This document shows, in pieces, positions 45,005 to 55,056 of a stretch of DNA of 64,000 nt (its first letter is position 1; every line of letters starts with the position of its first letter). The stretch covers positions 94,008-158,007 of the forward strand of contig NZ_FNPX01000007.1 of NCBI RefSeq assembly GCF_900107415.1. The letters run 5' to 3'. Source of the DNA: Jannaschia faecimaris. GTDB taxonomy: Bacteria > Pseudomonadota > Alphaproteobacteria > Rhodobacterales > Rhodobacteraceae. The notes below the pieces were generated by a model that did no database searches, was not told the origin of the DNA, and saw nothing but the letters and a program-made list of their open reading frames with translations. A program made the position numbers and the translations under genes.

Positions 45005-46297
45005 TTAAGAGGTGCCTTTCGGCATGTAATCTGCGGGATCGAGGCTGCTCGGTCGACCGTCCATCGACAGGCGCGTTACCTCGGGCGCGGTCTCCGCGAT
45101 GATCTTGCCGCGCCGGATGACTGCCAGCCGGTTGGGACGTAGGCGGATGGCTTCGGCCGGATCGCGTGCCTGCAACAGGACCATGTCCGCGTAGCAGCCG
45201 ACCTTCAGCCCATAGTCCTTTAGCCCCATGATCTGCGCGGAATTCACGGTCACCGCGTCATAGAGCGTGCGCTTGTCCACCTGCGACCCCATCTGCGTGG
45301 CATGCACGGCCAAATGCGCCACATCCAGAAGGTCGCCGGTTCCCATCGAGTACCACGGGTCCATCACGCAATCCTGGCCGAGCCCGACGATGATGCCCGC
45401 CGCGATCAGTTCGGGAATCCGGGTGAGGCCGCGACGCTTGGGGTACGTATCGTGGCGGCCTTGGATCATGATGTTGATCAGCGGGTTCGGAATTGCGGCC
45501 ATCTTCGCCTCGGCGATCAGCGGCAACAGCTTCGAGACGTAGTAACTGTCCATCGAATGCATGGATGTCAGATGCGATCCCGCAACCCGGCCCTGCAACC
45601 CGAAGCGGATTGTCTGCTCGGCCAGGGTCTCGACGTGACGCGAGAGGGGATCGTCGGTCTCGTCACAATGCATGTCCACGCGCAGGCCGCGATCTGCGGC
45701 GATCCGGCAGAGCGCTTCGACCGAGGCGCGCCCCGCATCCATCGTACGCTCGAAATGCGGGATGCCGCCCACCACGTCGACGCCCATATCGAGTGCGCGT
45801 TTAAGCGCCTCCTCGGCCTCGGGGCAGCGGTAATACCCGTCCTGCGGGAAAGCTACGAGTTGCAGTTCGAGATAGGGGGCTACGATCTCCCGCACCTCCA
45901 GGAGCGCCTCGACGGTCACGAGCCGCGGGTCGGAGACATCTACATGGCTGCGCACGGCCATCACGCCCTTCGATATAGCGAGATCGCAATAGCGCAGGGC
46001 CCTTTCGATCACGGCCTCTTTCGTCAGTGTCGGGCGCAGCTCGCCCCATAGCGCGATGCCTTCCAGCAATGTCCCAGACTGGTTCATGCGCGGCAGACCG
46101 AGCGACAGGGTGGCGTCCATGTGAAAATGCGGATCCACGAATGGCGGACTTAGCAGGTAGCCTTCCGCGTCGATGACCCGCTCAGCCTCTCCCTGCAGCC
46201 CCGTTCCGATTTCGACGATCCGGTCCCCCCGGATGCCGATGCCTTGATCCGTTCGGCCATCGGGAAGGCTCGTATTGACGACGAGAAGATCGAACAT
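45005..46297 (-). CDS. Cytosine-deaminase-like amidohydrolase
   Basis: This 430-residue metallo-hydrolase has DPHFHMDATL (metal His pair), HCDETDD, GSHLTSMHSM and GQDCVMDPWYSMGTGDLLD, aligning with E. coli CodA, where the last motif is GHDDVFDPW. The His and first Asp of that motif are Gln and Asp here, and the second Asp is Cys, so substrate may differ from cytosine. Start ATG 46297 (MFDLLVVNTSL) is chosen by family; 35 further codons upstream are in frame. It lies upstream of, and on the same strand as, the BMP importer and may share its substrate range. Confidence 0.83.
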   Translation of the reverse strand: MFDLLVVNTSLPDGRTDQGIGIRGDRIVEIGTGLQGEAERVIDAEGYLLSPPFVDPHFHMDATLSLGLPRMNQSGTLLEGIALWGELRPTLTKEAVIERALRYCDLAISKGVMAVRSHVDVSDPRLVTVEALLEVREIVAPYLELQLVAFPQDGYYRCPEAEEALKRALDMGVDVVGGIPHFERTMDAGRASVEALCRIAADRGLRVDMHCDETDDPLSRHVETLAEQTIRFGLQGRVAGSHLTSMHSMDSYYVSKLLPLIAEAKMAAIPNPLINIMIQGRHDTYPKRRGLTRIPELIAAGIIVGLGQDCVMDPWYSMGTGDLLDVAHLAVHATQMGSQVDKRTLYDAVTVNSAQIMGLKDYGLKVGCYADMVLLQARDPAEAIRLRPNRLAVIRRGKIIAETAPEVTRLSMDGRPSSLDPADYMPKGTS

Positions 46298-46717
46298 GTG
46301 CTGGTTCCTTCCGACGACAAGCAGGTGAAGGCTCTCACGATCCTCAGGGCGGCACACTATTGCCAACCTCCTGAAACGCAAGGTGCCTTTGGCTGCCTCC
46401 ATGCCGGAACAAGCAAGGCTACGGCTGCCGACGCCTGTGCTTGGCGCTTGTGCAGGGGTGAAGCGATCGACGCCTGGATTGAAAGAAAGACATCTTCTCC
46501 GCAGTTCTGGAACGCCGCTTCTTGCTCTCCCGGTCTGCGTATCTGTTCTGATATAAGCGTTTGCATGGGGCTAAGTGCAGCCGTTCGCTGCGTCAGGCAA
46601 AACTGTCTGCTATGCGCCGTATAAGACCCTGCTACCCTGAGCATCGACGTCCGCCAAGCGGACGACGCAGTCATTGCAGTCATTTTGAAATGCTAGGCAA
46701 ACCTTCGCTGTCTTCAC
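46298..46717. other. Intergenic region, no gene recognised
   Basis: This 420-base gap lies between the deaminase gene and the membrane protein gene (same strand). I found no RNA gene, repeat or family-like frame. Confidence 0.5.
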
Positions 46718-47665
46718 CTATCGCGCTGACAGCCGCTTAGACTCGAGCATGAGCAGCATGAAGCAAAGCGCCGACAACAACTCTCTGATCTCAGGCACAT
46801 GCAATCCAGAGACGACACCAAACAAAGTGTCGGTTATCTGTTCTTGAAATAGGGTCACTCCTAACATTGCGAGCCCCAAACCGACGCTCGGAAAGGGCAA
46901 CCCAATGCGGCTTTGATACCAGCGCCAGATCGGCTCAAACCAATAGAGCAACGGCACCACGCAGCCCCAGAAAAAAAAACACAAAATGAAAAGATGATCG
47001 AAAATATAGCCAAAAGAGTTGTGGAGATTAGTTTCACCTTGCACATTGATCCGCGCAAGTTGTTCCGGCGTCGAAAAGCCAAACACCCTCTGCCCCCAAC
47101 TAATTTCCTCCCCGAACATTATAAAGAAAAGGACGGCAAGAAATATATGCATCCTTCTGTAATTCTTGTTGGGCATGCCGCTACTGACGCGTATTGCAAT
47201 TAACGATGTGGCGAGGAGAATGAGAGCAGACATCCACTCGATTACCCCATCCTCCGCATTGATCAAAGGCAGTGTTTGACGGCCAAAGCCATTGCCAAGT
47301 GAGATATAAAGGATTGCTGAAGTCAGGCTACACAGGGCTACCAGCGATGAACAGTTCCAGAGCGTGCGTTGGTGGCGAACGTAAGCCTTGGGGAAAGACG
47401 AACCTTCGTGAATGCGGCGTTTAAACCAATCAGATGCTTCGATCCTCGTGACCGCCAAAGAGAGCGCGATCAGAAAAATTGACAATACCAAAAGACTAAT
47501 GCGGAAGAAAAGAAATAGCTTTAGAGCGGAGCGGCGTATTAGCGGATTATCTGATGTGAGTGCTGTATCCATAATGCCAACAGTAGCCAATCTGTCAGGA
47601 GTCAGGGCGAATGAAAGCCCTGCAAGGCACAGCACAACCAGAAGTAAAGCTGAACGACGACTCAT
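46718..47665 (-). CDS. Multi-pass membrane protein of unknown function
   Basis: This 315-residue protein has about eight membrane helices. The most conserved-looking segment is MFGEEISWGQRVFGFSTPEQLARINVQGETNLHN, with acidic residues, a His and two Asn that could form a polar site in the membrane. That pattern recurs in uncharacterised bacterial membrane proteins; no function is known to me. ATG 47665 (MSRRSALLL) is chosen over TTG 47686. Sequence composition is more AT-rich than the neighbours, consistent with acquisition. Confidence 0.7.
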   Translation of the reverse strand: MSRRSALLLVVLCLAGLSFALTPDRLATVGIMDTALTSDNPLIRRSALKLFLFFRISLLVLSIFLIALSLAVTRIEASDWFKRRIHEGSSFPKAYVRHQRTLWNCSSLVALCSLTSAILYISLGNGFGRQTLPLINAEDGVIEWMSALILLATSLIAIRVSSGMPNKNYRRMHIFLAVLFFIMFGEEISWGQRVFGFSTPEQLARINVQGETNLHNSFGYIFDHLFILCFFFWGCVVPLLYWFEPIWRWYQSRIGLPFPSVGLGLAMLGVTLFQEQITDTLFGVVSGLHVPEIRELLSALCFMLLMLESKRLSAR

Positions 47666-48078
47666 TACACACCCCTGAAAGATCAAATTTTAGGTGTCGC
47701 TTGACTTTTTTCAAGAATTTAAAATGTCACGCCTATTTGGTGGTTTCGATCTTAGGTAATGGCACATGTTGTTTCAAACCGCCTAGAATTTAATCACGAA
47801 AGCCTGATGGTAGGCACCGCACAAAATCGGAGAGTACGAATACCAACGATCTAGACATGCGATTCCGGACTTGCCTGTCGCCCTCGTCCTGACGACTAAC
47901 AATTGGAGCCTTTATGATCTAATGTGCGCCCGCATCGGGCGTAAGCCGACCTTTACTGCGTCGCGACTGACTGGCTGTTCAGGGCCGTTCAGAGACCCTG
48001 CCGACGTTGAGCACGAACGCCTGCTTTCGAACTAAAGCGAACCTTCAAACAATGAGCCGCAAGTGGACGGAATGGAAT
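47666..48078. other. Intergenic region, no gene recognised
   Basis: This 413-base gap lies downstream of the catabolic operon (minus strand) and upstream of the membrane protein gene. Nothing recognisable is seen; composition is mixed and AT-richer near the left end. Confidence 0.5.
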
Positions 48079-49206
48079 TTACACTTTCACCCATGCTGCA
48101 TTCCGCTGGGAGCTCCTGACGCAAGCATCGACAAACTGAACGCCCTTGAGACCATCCGAAATCGTTGGATAGACGATGTCAGGTCCGCGTGGTTGGCCAG
48201 CTTGATGCGCTTTGATTGCCAACGCAGCTTCGGTGTAAATGTTTGCAAAGCCTTCCAAGTAACCTTCAGGATGCCCCGGCGGGACACGACTAACCCGCGC
48301 GGCTGCGCTACCTGCACCTGCACCGGCTCTTGTGATCAACCGCTTTGGTTCACCAAATGTCGTGTGCCAGAGATAGTTCGGCTCCTCCTGCGCCCATTCT
48401 AGTCCGCCTTTCTCTCCGTAGATGCGGATGCGAAGCGCGTTTTCATTGCCGGGGGCCACCTGGCTGGACCAAAGCATCCCCTTTGCGCCACCCTCGAAGC
48501 GGAGCATGACATGGGCGTTGTCGTCCACCTGTCGTCCCGGCACAAACGCTTCGAGATCGGCTGCAAGCTCCCTTGCTTCGAGACCGGTTATGAAACAGGC
48601 CAGATTGTACGCATGCGTTCCGATATCGCCCGTGGACCCACCCGCGCCAGAGCGAGCAGGGTCCGTGCGCCATTCGGCTTGCTTGATGTCTTGCTGAACC
48701 GTCAGCCAGTCCTGTGGGTACTCGGCCTGCACGACGCGGATTGCGCCGATCTCGCCCGCTGCGACCATTTCGCGTGCTTGGCGGACCATCGGATAGCCGG
48801 TGTAGTTATGGGTCAGAACAAAAAGCGCGTCAGACGTCTCGGTGGCTTTCACGAGCTTCTTGGCGTCGGCCAGCGTCGACGTCAGAGGCTTGTCACAGAT
48901 CACATGGATGCCGCGCTTGAGAAACTCGCGGGCGGCCGCGTAGTGGACGTGATTGGGCGTGACGATCGAGACGGCTTCGATTCCGTTCTTGAGACGAGCT
49001 TCTCGGATCGCCATCGATTTAAAGTCGTCATAGACGCGCGGCAAACCCAGAGCCTCGCCGCTGGCCCGTGACTTTTCGGGGGTTGAGGACAGCGCACCGG
49101 CCACCAGCTCGAAATGATCGTCGATGCGCGATGCAATCCGATGGACGCCACCGATAAAGGCGTCGTTGCCACCGCCCACCATGCCCAGTCTGATACGATC
49201 CGCCAT
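48079..49206 (-). CDS. Gfo/Idh/MocA family dehydrogenase
   Basis: This 375-residue protein has the NAD(P) fold GMVGGGNDAFIGGVHRIA, the catalytic-lysine segment VICDKPLTSTLADAKKLV (EKP in most members) and the GDIGTHAYNLA motif with Asp and His of the active site. Such enzymes oxidise sugars, polyols or their derivatives at a secondary alcohol. It is the last gene of the minus-strand operon and its ATG overlaps the stop of the isomerase gene by one base (TAATG). Substrate unknown. Confidence 0.9.
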   Translation of the reverse strand: MADRIRLGMVGGGNDAFIGGVHRIASRIDDHFELVAGALSSTPEKSRASGEALGLPRVYDDFKSMAIREARLKNGIEAVSIVTPNHVHYAAAREFLKRGIHVICDKPLTSTLADAKKLVKATETSDALFVLTHNYTGYPMVRQAREMVAAGEIGAIRVVQAEYPQDWLTVQQDIKQAEWRTDPARSGAGGSTGDIGTHAYNLACFITGLEARELAADLEAFVPGRQVDDNAHVMLRFEGGAKGMLWSSQVAPGNENALRIRIYGEKGGLEWAQEEPNYLWHTTFGEPKRLITRAGAGAGSAAARVSRVPPGHPEGYLEGFANIYTEAALAIKAHQAGQPRGPDIVYPTISDGLKGVQFVDACVRSSQRNAAWVKV

Positions 49207-50261
49207 TAGTCGATCCCTAACATTTTCTTGTTAGCTGCCTCGTCCGTGCCTCCATCGGCAAAGTCGTCAAAGGCGACTTCGGTTGGCCGGATGATATGGT
49301 CGCGCACGAAGGCCGCGCCTTCCCGTGCACCGTCTTCGGGATGTTTGATGGCGCATTCCCATTCCACGACGGCCCAGCCGTCGAAACCGACGGCTGTCAG
49401 TTTGGAAAAGATCGCGCCGAAATCGACTTGCCCGTCCCCAAGGGAGCGGAACCGTCCTGCCCGGTCGACCCAACTCTGATAACCCGAATAGACGCCCTGT
49501 CTCCCGGTCGGGTTGAACTCGGCATCCTTGACGTGGAACATCCGAATTCGGTCGGCGTAGATGTCGATATTGTCGAGATAATCGAGACATTGCAGCACGT
49601 AGTGCGATGGATCGTAGAGCATGCAGGCTCGCGCATGGTTGCCTGTCCGCTCCAGGAACATCTCGTAGGTCGCGCCGTCGTGCAGGTCTTCGCCCGGGTG
49701 GATTTCGTAGCAAACATCAACGCCGCAGTCTTCGGCGTGATCGAGGATCGGCTTCCATCGCGCGGCCAATTCGTCAAAGGCAGTCTCGATCAGGCCGGCA
49801 GGGCGCTGGGGCCACGGATACACATACGGCCAGGCGAGCGCGCCGGAGAAGGTCGCATGCGCCGTCATCCCCATATTGCGGGATGCCGAAAGCGCCTTTT
49901 TTACCTGATCGACGGCCCATGCCTGGCGCGACTTGGGATTGCCGCGGACCTCTTCGGCGGCGAAGCCATCGAACGCCTCGTCATAGGCTGGATGGACAGC
50001 AACAAGTTGTCCTTGGAGGTGCGTCGAAAGCTCGGTGACTTCGACGCCATTGGCCGCGGCGACGCCTTTGAACTCGTCGCAATAGTCCTTGCTTTCCGCC
50101 GCTTTGGCGAGGTCGATCAGGCGACCATCCCAGCTGGGCACCTGAACACCAACATAGCCGCAATCGGCGGCCCACTTGGTGATCGCGTCCCACGAATTGA
50201 AAGGGGCATTATCCCCTGCGAACTGCGCCAGAAATAGCGCGGGCCCTTTGATCGCTTTCAT
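49206..50261 (-). CDS. Sugar phosphate isomerase/epimerase family protein
   Basis: This 351-residue TIM barrel of AP endonuclease family 2 (xylose isomerase-like) has VCYEIHPGEDLHDG, ACMLYDPSHYVLQCLDY, FHVKDAEF and WAVVEWECAIKHP, which supply the metal-binding Glu, Asp, His and Glu. Relatives isomerise or epimerise ketoses and inosose. It is coupled to the dehydrogenase gene and follows the LacI gene by 18 bases. ATG 50261, preceded by GGGAGGATGCT. Confidence 0.9.
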   Translation of the reverse strand: MKAIKGPALFLAQFAGDNAPFNSWDAITKWAADCGYVGVQVPSWDGRLIDLAKAAESKDYCDEFKGVAAANGVEVTELSTHLQGQLVAVHPAYDEAFDGFAAEEVRGNPKSRQAWAVDQVKKALSASRNMGMTAHATFSGALAWPYVYPWPQRPAGLIETAFDELAARWKPILDHAEDCGVDVCYEIHPGEDLHDGATYEMFLERTGNHARACMLYDPSHYVLQCLDYLDNIDIYADRIRMFHVKDAEFNPTGRQGVYSGYQSWVDRAGRFRSLGDGQVDFGAIFSKLTAVGFDGWAVVEWECAIKHPEDGAREGAAFVRDHIIRPTEVAFDDFADGGTDEAANKKMLGID

Positions 50262-50279
50262 AGCATCCTCCCTAAATGC

Positions 50280-51359
50280 TCATTTCATGGATGGCAGGTT
50301 TTCCCGGATGACGATGTCGATCCTGATGTTTTCCTGGCTCTTGATCACAGGCGTTTTATCGCATTTGGCGCGCAGCACACGCAGAGCGCTCCGTGCGAGG
50401 TGACCTGTGTTTTGCGTGATAACGGCGTCAACAACGCCGGCGCGCAACAGAGCGGCCGAGTTCTCGGTCAACTCATGGTCGATCAGAATGGGCCGTTTGG
50501 GAAGGCGCGCTGCCGCAATGGCGCGCGCGATCCCCTGCACGCTGGCACCGACCGAATAGATACCGATGGCGTCCGGGTTCTGCTGAAGTGCGCGCAGCGT
50601 GACCCTTTCCGTATGCGCCGGGTCTTCCTGGCCTTCTACGCTGGGCAGCGGTTCGAGATGAGGATAATTGGCACCGACAACCTGATCAAAGCCATGGCGG
50701 CGCTCGATCATGTCGCGGGATTGCTTGTTGGTAATGACGACGACGACCTTTCCCTTTTGTCCGCCGGCAAAGCGCCCGAGAAGAGTTCCTGCCGTGCGGC
50801 CCGCAGCAACGTTGTCGATTCCGACGAAATGGTCGCGGTCGGAATTCGGCTGGTCCGACACGAGCGACACGACCGGAATGCCACGCTTGCGGAGATCGGC
50901 GATCGCATCGCGCACCAGCGGCGTTTCCTTGGCCATGATCGCCAGTCCGTCGACCTGCGCGGGATCAAGCTCGGCCAGCGTCGCGGCCAATTGCGTGTGA
51001 TCATGGTTCGGCACCCGGATCGTTCGCACCTCGGTCCGGTTTTGCGGCGCGCTTACGATGATTTCGGCAATGCCACGTTCGAGGCTGGCCAGAAACTGCC
51101 CCTTCCAGTCGGGCAGCACGAAGACAAACCGATAAGTTTTCTGCCGCGCCAGATTGGCCGCCGCCGTGTCACGGACATAGCCAAGCTTGTCGATCGCCTC
51201 GTGCACCTTATTGATCGTCACCGAGCGGACGCCCGGGCGATCGTTCAGCACACGGTCCACTGTCGCAAGGCTCACTCCGGCCACACGGGCAATGTCATTG
51301 ACCGTTGGCTTGGCGACGTCGGTGAGGCGCGGATTGCTCAGTTTAGTCCACCATTTCAT
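50280..51359 (-). CDS. LacI family transcriptional regulator
   Basis: This 359-residue protein has a helix-turn-helix (PTVNDIARVAGVSLATVDRVLND, about 19-41) and a periplasmic-binding-like ligand domain. VDRVLN rather than the usual VSRVLN is typical of the RhaR/RbsR-like subgroup. It is embedded in the operon rather than next to the promoter: its ATG overlaps the kinase stop by 17 bases. Two matched palindromes upstream of the binding-protein gene are its likely operators. The TTG at 51374 is a less likely start. Confidence 0.9.
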   Translation of the reverse strand: MKWWTKLSNPRLTDVAKPTVNDIARVAGVSLATVDRVLNDRPGVRSVTINKVHEAIDKLGYVRDTAAANLARQKTYRFVFVLPDWKGQFLASLERGIAEIIVSAPQNRTEVRTIRVPNHDHTQLAATLAELDPAQVDGLAIMAKETPLVRDAIADLRKRGIPVVSLVSDQPNSDRDHFVGIDNVAAGRTAGTLLGRFAGGQKGKVVVVITNKQSRDMIERRHGFDQVVGANYPHLEPLPSVEGQEDPAHTERVTLRALQQNPDAIGIYSVGASVQGIARAIAAARLPKRPILIDHELTENSAALLRAGVVDAVITQNTGHLARSALRVLRAKCDKTPVIKSQENIRIDIVIRENLPSMK

Positions 51360-52962
51360 TGACGAGCGCTTCAAAGAGAAGCGCTACGGCTTCGGCGCCC
51401 GGATCGTTATGCCCCTTGAGGTTTTCCGCAGGCACATAGGCGGCCCTACCGGCCTTCGCCCGGTGAATTGCGGCCGTGCTGTCGGCACCGGTTCGGGCCG
51501 CGGCGGCAGCGGCCCCGATGCCGTGTGGAAGCGCATCAAGCGCAGGTGACAGCGCATCGATCATCGTGCGGTCGCCAACGCTTGCGCCGCCCACCTGACT
51601 GACCCGGCTCAGGCCGTCGACAAGCGCCTTCTGCACTGAAGCACCATTGGCACAGGCATCGCCGGCGGCATTGAAATAGATCGCGAGGATCACGCCGGAA
51701 GAGCCGCCCATGGTCTGGCTGAGCTCGTTGCCAAGCGCCGGGAATAGCTGGGTTAGGTCAGCCAACGGCATACGGTCGAGACTGGATTTGAGAGAGCGCG
51801 CCGCGGTGGCCAGAGTGCTGCCGGTATCGCCGTCGCCAGATTTGGCGTCGAGTGCGTTCAGCTGTCCTTCGGCCGAGATCAGGAGACTGGCGACGTTTTC
51901 GATGATCGCGCGGGTCCTGGCGTTCTCGGATGGGATCGGCTCGATCGGTGTCAGGCCATCGGGCAGGGCGATGACAGGAGGGTCAACCACCTCCACCATG
52001 CCGGGCCATGCGGGCATCGAGACGGGGGCCGAAAGGGCGGCAAGCTCGGCCGCTGTTGCATCCATGATCGAAACCGAGAAGCCGTGCATATCGAGCGATG
52101 TCATCAGGGGCGCGGGTCCGATGATCTGTTTGATCAAGCCGGACGCGGTCAGAGCATGAGTGAGAACCGACATTTCAAGCGGCGTCGTCGAGCCGAGGTT
52201 GTTCACGATGGCCACCGTGTCGCCACCGGCGTGACTGCGAAGCTTTTCGACGACAGTGCCCATAGCGCTCATCGCGGTCGAGAAATCGACCTGCTCGACG
52301 CCGGGTTCGCCATGGATGCCAAGGCCCAGCTCGGCCTTGCCCGCGCCGATGCGGTCTTCTTTCGAAGAGCCTGGGATCGTGCAGGTATCAAGGCTCATGC
52401 CTATCGAAGCGACCTTGCCGATTACCGCTTGCGCGGCGGTTGTGACAGCAGTCAGATCCGCCCCGTCTTCGGCCATGGCCCCCGCGATCTTGTGGATAAA
52501 GAGCGTTCCCGCCACGCCCCGTGGTTGCGGCAGATGGGGAAGCGCGATGTCGTCGTCCACAACGACCATTTCCACCTTGCGGCCGAGGGCGCGGGCCCTT
52601 TCGGCGGCCAGCCCGAAGTTCAACCGGTCGCCGGTATAATTCTTCACGATCAGCAGACAGCCGGCATCCCCGGTCACTGCCAGAATGCCAGCCAGAACCG
52701 CCTCGACTGAGGGCGATGCAAAGACCTCTCCGCAAACGGCAGCGGTCAGCATGCCGGAGCCCACAAACCCGGCATGGGAGGGCTCGTGGCCCGAGCCGCC
52801 TCCGGAAACCAGGGCCACCTTGGACTTGTCCCAGTTCGAGCGGAGCACAACCTTGATATGCGGATACCCGTCCAGCCGTGAGAGCGCGCCTCCCGAAGCA
52901 GCGAGCAGCCCGTCGATGGCTTCGGTAACAAGATCCTCTTTGGCATTTATGAATTGAGCCAT
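51343..52962 (-). CDS. Dihydroxyacetone-kinase-type ATP-dependent kinase, DhaK-DhaL fusion
   Basis: This 539-residue single-chain kinase has a DhaK domain with GGGSGHEPSHAGF (53-66) and His217 in GIHGEPG, which binds the ketone covalently, and a DhaL domain with D377GDTG and GGSSGVILA for ATP-magnesium. ATP-dependent fused enzymes phosphorylate dihydroxyacetone, glyceraldehyde or erythrulose. In this operon the natural substrate is likely a product of the dehydrogenase or isomerase. ATG 52962 follows GGGAGAACC. Confidence 0.92.
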   Translation of the reverse strand: MAQFINAKEDLVTEAIDGLLAASGGALSRLDGYPHIKVVLRSNWDKSKVALVSGGGSGHEPSHAGFVGSGMLTAAVCGEVFASPSVEAVLAGILAVTGDAGCLLIVKNYTGDRLNFGLAAERARALGRKVEMVVVDDDIALPHLPQPRGVAGTLFIHKIAGAMAEDGADLTAVTTAAQAVIGKVASIGMSLDTCTIPGSSKEDRIGAGKAELGLGIHGEPGVEQVDFSTAMSAMGTVVEKLRSHAGGDTVAIVNNLGSTTPLEMSVLTHALTASGLIKQIIGPAPLMTSLDMHGFSVSIMDATAAELAALSAPVSMPAWPGMVEVVDPPVIALPDGLTPIEPIPSENARTRAIIENVASLLISAEGQLNALDAKSGDGDTGSTLATAARSLKSSLDRMPLADLTQLFPALGNELSQTMGGSSGVILAIYFNAAGDACANGASVQKALVDGLSRVSQVGGASVGDRTMIDALSPALDALPHGIGAAAAAARTGADSTAAIHRAKAGRAAYVPAENLKGHNDPGAEAVALLFEALVNEMVD

Positions 52963-52974
52963 GGTGGTTCTCCC

Positions 52975-53967
52975 TTAGACGACCCGCGCGCCTGAAGCGT
53001 CGAAATACAGTGGGCTTTGCGGGTTGATCTTTATTGTTGTGTTAGGCGCGTAGGCCTGATGCGGATCGGTGAGCGTCGTGATCGCGTGGCCCTGCAAGTC
53101 GAGATGCAGCCGGGTATGATCGCCAAGATGCTCTGCCCGGATAACGGTTGCTTCGATGCCGTCGCCCTGGCGGATGTTCTCCGGTCGGAGGCCGATTTGC
53201 GTGCCCTTGTGATCGCCTGGGAAAAGCGAGACGGGCAGGATGTTGATCCGGGGAAGCCCAAGTCGGCCAGCGACGTAGACGCTGCGCGGGTCCTCGTAGA
53301 TTTCCTTGGGTGTCCCGTATTGCACGAGCCGACCTTCCTCGAGAACGCCGATATGCGAGGCCATCGTCATGGCCTCGATCTGGTCGTGCGTTACGTATAA
53401 TAGGGTTGATCCGAGGTCCGCGTGGATGCGTTTCAGCTCGACCCGGAGGTCGGCGCGAAGCTTGGCGTCCAACGAGCTGAGCGGTTCATCCATGAGGTAG
53501 ATGGATGGATCACGCACCAGCGCGCGGCCAATCGAGACACGCTGCATCTCGCCGCCCGAAAGCTCGGTCGCCTTGTTGCCCAGCTTGTGCGGAATCTGAA
53601 GAACCTCGGCTATCTTGTTCACCTTTTCAGTGATCACATCTTCAGGTGTCTTCAGAATCGGCGAGCGAAGGGGGAAGGCGAGATTGTCGCGCACGGTCAG
53701 GTGCGGATAGAGCGAGTACTGCTGGAACACCATCGCCACATCGCGCTGCGCCGGCGTATCACCCCCAACGTCGCGCCCTCCAATTTTCACAGTTCCTGAG
53801 TCCAGCTTTTCCAATCCAGAGATCAGTCGCAAAGTGGTCGTTTTGCCGGCTCCGGTGGGGCCGAGGAGGACGACGAATGCGCCGTCTTCGATGGTCATCG
53901 TGATGTCGTCAACGGCCTGCGTTTTGCCGAAGGCTTTCGAGATGTTGGTCAGCGAAACTTCAGCCAT
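52975..53967 (-). CDS. Carbohydrate ABC transporter ATP-binding protein 2
   Basis: This 330-residue MalK/UgpC-like ATPase has Walker A GPTGAGKTTT, signature LSGGEMQRVSIGR, Walker B IYLMDEPLSSLD and a C-terminal TOBE-like regulatory domain ending IKINPQSPLYFDASGARVV. It has a Thr in place of Ser in the Walker A and a Glu-Met signature that differ from its neighbour, so the two ATPases form a heterodimer rather than a homodimer (inference, as in glycerol transporter GlpST). It overlaps the other ATPase by eight bases. Confidence 0.9.
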   Translation of the reverse strand: MAEVSLTNISKAFGKTQAVDDITMTIEDGAFVVLLGPTGAGKTTTLRLISGLEKLDSGTVKIGGRDVGGDTPAQRDVAMVFQQYSLYPHLTVRDNLAFPLRSPILKTPEDVITEKVNKIAEVLQIPHKLGNKATELSGGEMQRVSIGRALVRDPSIYLMDEPLSSLDAKLRADLRVELKRIHADLGSTLLYVTHDQIEAMTMASHIGVLEEGRLVQYGTPKEIYEDPRSVYVAGRLGLPRINILPVSLFPGDHKGTQIGLRPENIRQGDGIEATVIRAEHLGDHTRLHLDLQGHAITTLTDPHQAYAPNTTIKINPQSPLYFDASGARVV

Positions 53968-55054
53968 GGAGCACGCCCTCATTCAGTTCTGATTTCAACG
54001 CGCGACCCGATTGGCGATCGAAGAGCGTGATCGTGCCCGGGTCGAAGGTGAGCCCAACCGTCTCTCCGGCTTTCGCTGCCTGCTGAGCCGATACGCGGGC
54101 CTTCACCTCACCGCCGGCGGTGTTCAGCGTGATGATCTGAGTCGTGCCGAGATATTCGGTTGCCAGGACTTCAGCCCGGAAAGGTGCATCGTCGGAAAGC
54201 TCGATATGTTCGGGCCGGACACCAAAGGCCATGTCGCCTTCGAAAGGTTCCCGGATTTGCGGCACGGCAAAGGTATTCTCGTGCATGGCCACATCGCTGG
54301 AACCGGCACCAATCTTGCCGTGGAACTTGATAAAGTTCATGGACGGCGACCCGATGAAATCGGCGACGAACATGGTGGCAGGCTTGTCATAGATTTCCTG
54401 CGGCGTGCCGAATTGCTCGACCACGGCGTTGTTCATGACCACGATCTTGTCGCCCATCTGCATCGCCTCAAGCTGATCGTGCGTGACGTAGACTGTGGTG
54501 GCACCCATGCGGTCATGGAGCGCGCGTAGCTCTTCTGCCATATGCTCGCGGAACTCGGCGTCGAGTGCGCCGAGCGGCTCGTCCATCATGAAGGCCTTGG
54601 GCTCGCGGACAATCGCCCGGCCCAGAGCCACGCGCTGACGGTCGCCGCCGGAAAGGCCGCCGACAGGGCGATCGAGGATATCTTCGATGCCAAGTATCTT
54701 GGCCACCTCGGCCACCTTGGCCTTGACCGCTGCACGAGGCATGCCCTGGCTGACCAGCGGGTAGCTGATATTCTTCCGCACATTCATATGCGGGTAGAGC
54801 GCGAACATCTGGAATACGAAAGCGATGTCGCGCTCGGATGGCGGGCGCTGCGATATCTCTTCTCCGTCGAGAAGGATTTCACCTGACGTCGGAAGCTCCA
54901 GCCCCGCGATCATCCGCAGCGTCGTGGTCTTGCCGCAGCCCGAGGGGCCGAGGAGCATGAAGAATTCCCCATCTTCGATGGTGAAAGAGCTCTCGCGGAC
55001 CGCGGTGAAGTCCCCGAACTGCTTCTTGAGGTTCTTGATGACGATCTGCGCCAT
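53960..55054 (-). CDS. Carbohydrate ABC transporter ATP-binding protein 1
   Basis: This 364-residue ATPase opens MAQIVIKNLKKQFGDFTAV and has Walker A GPSGCGKTTT, signature LSGGDRQRVALGR, Walker B FMMDEPLGALD and a TOBE domain. ATG at 55054 is chosen because the 73 codons upstream in frame are the wrong-frame part of the small membrane gene. The next gene begins eight bases before its end. Works with the second ATPase and two permeases. Confidence 0.92.
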   Translation of the reverse strand: MAQIVIKNLKKQFGDFTAVRESSFTIEDGEFFMLLGPSGCGKTTTLRMIAGLELPTSGEILLDGEEISQRPPSERDIAFVFQMFALYPHMNVRKNISYPLVSQGMPRAAVKAKVAEVAKILGIEDILDRPVGGLSGGDRQRVALGRAIVREPKAFMMDEPLGALDAEFREHMAEELRALHDRMGATTVYVTHDQLEAMQMGDKIVVMNNAVVEQFGTPQEIYDKPATMFVADFIGSPSMNFIKFHGKIGAGSSDVAMHENTFAVPQIREPFEGDMAFGVRPEHIELSDDAPFRAEVLATEYLGTTQIITLNTAGGEVKARVSAQQAAKAGETVGLTFDPGTITLFDRQSGRALKSELNEGVLHG

Positions 55055-55056
55055 GC

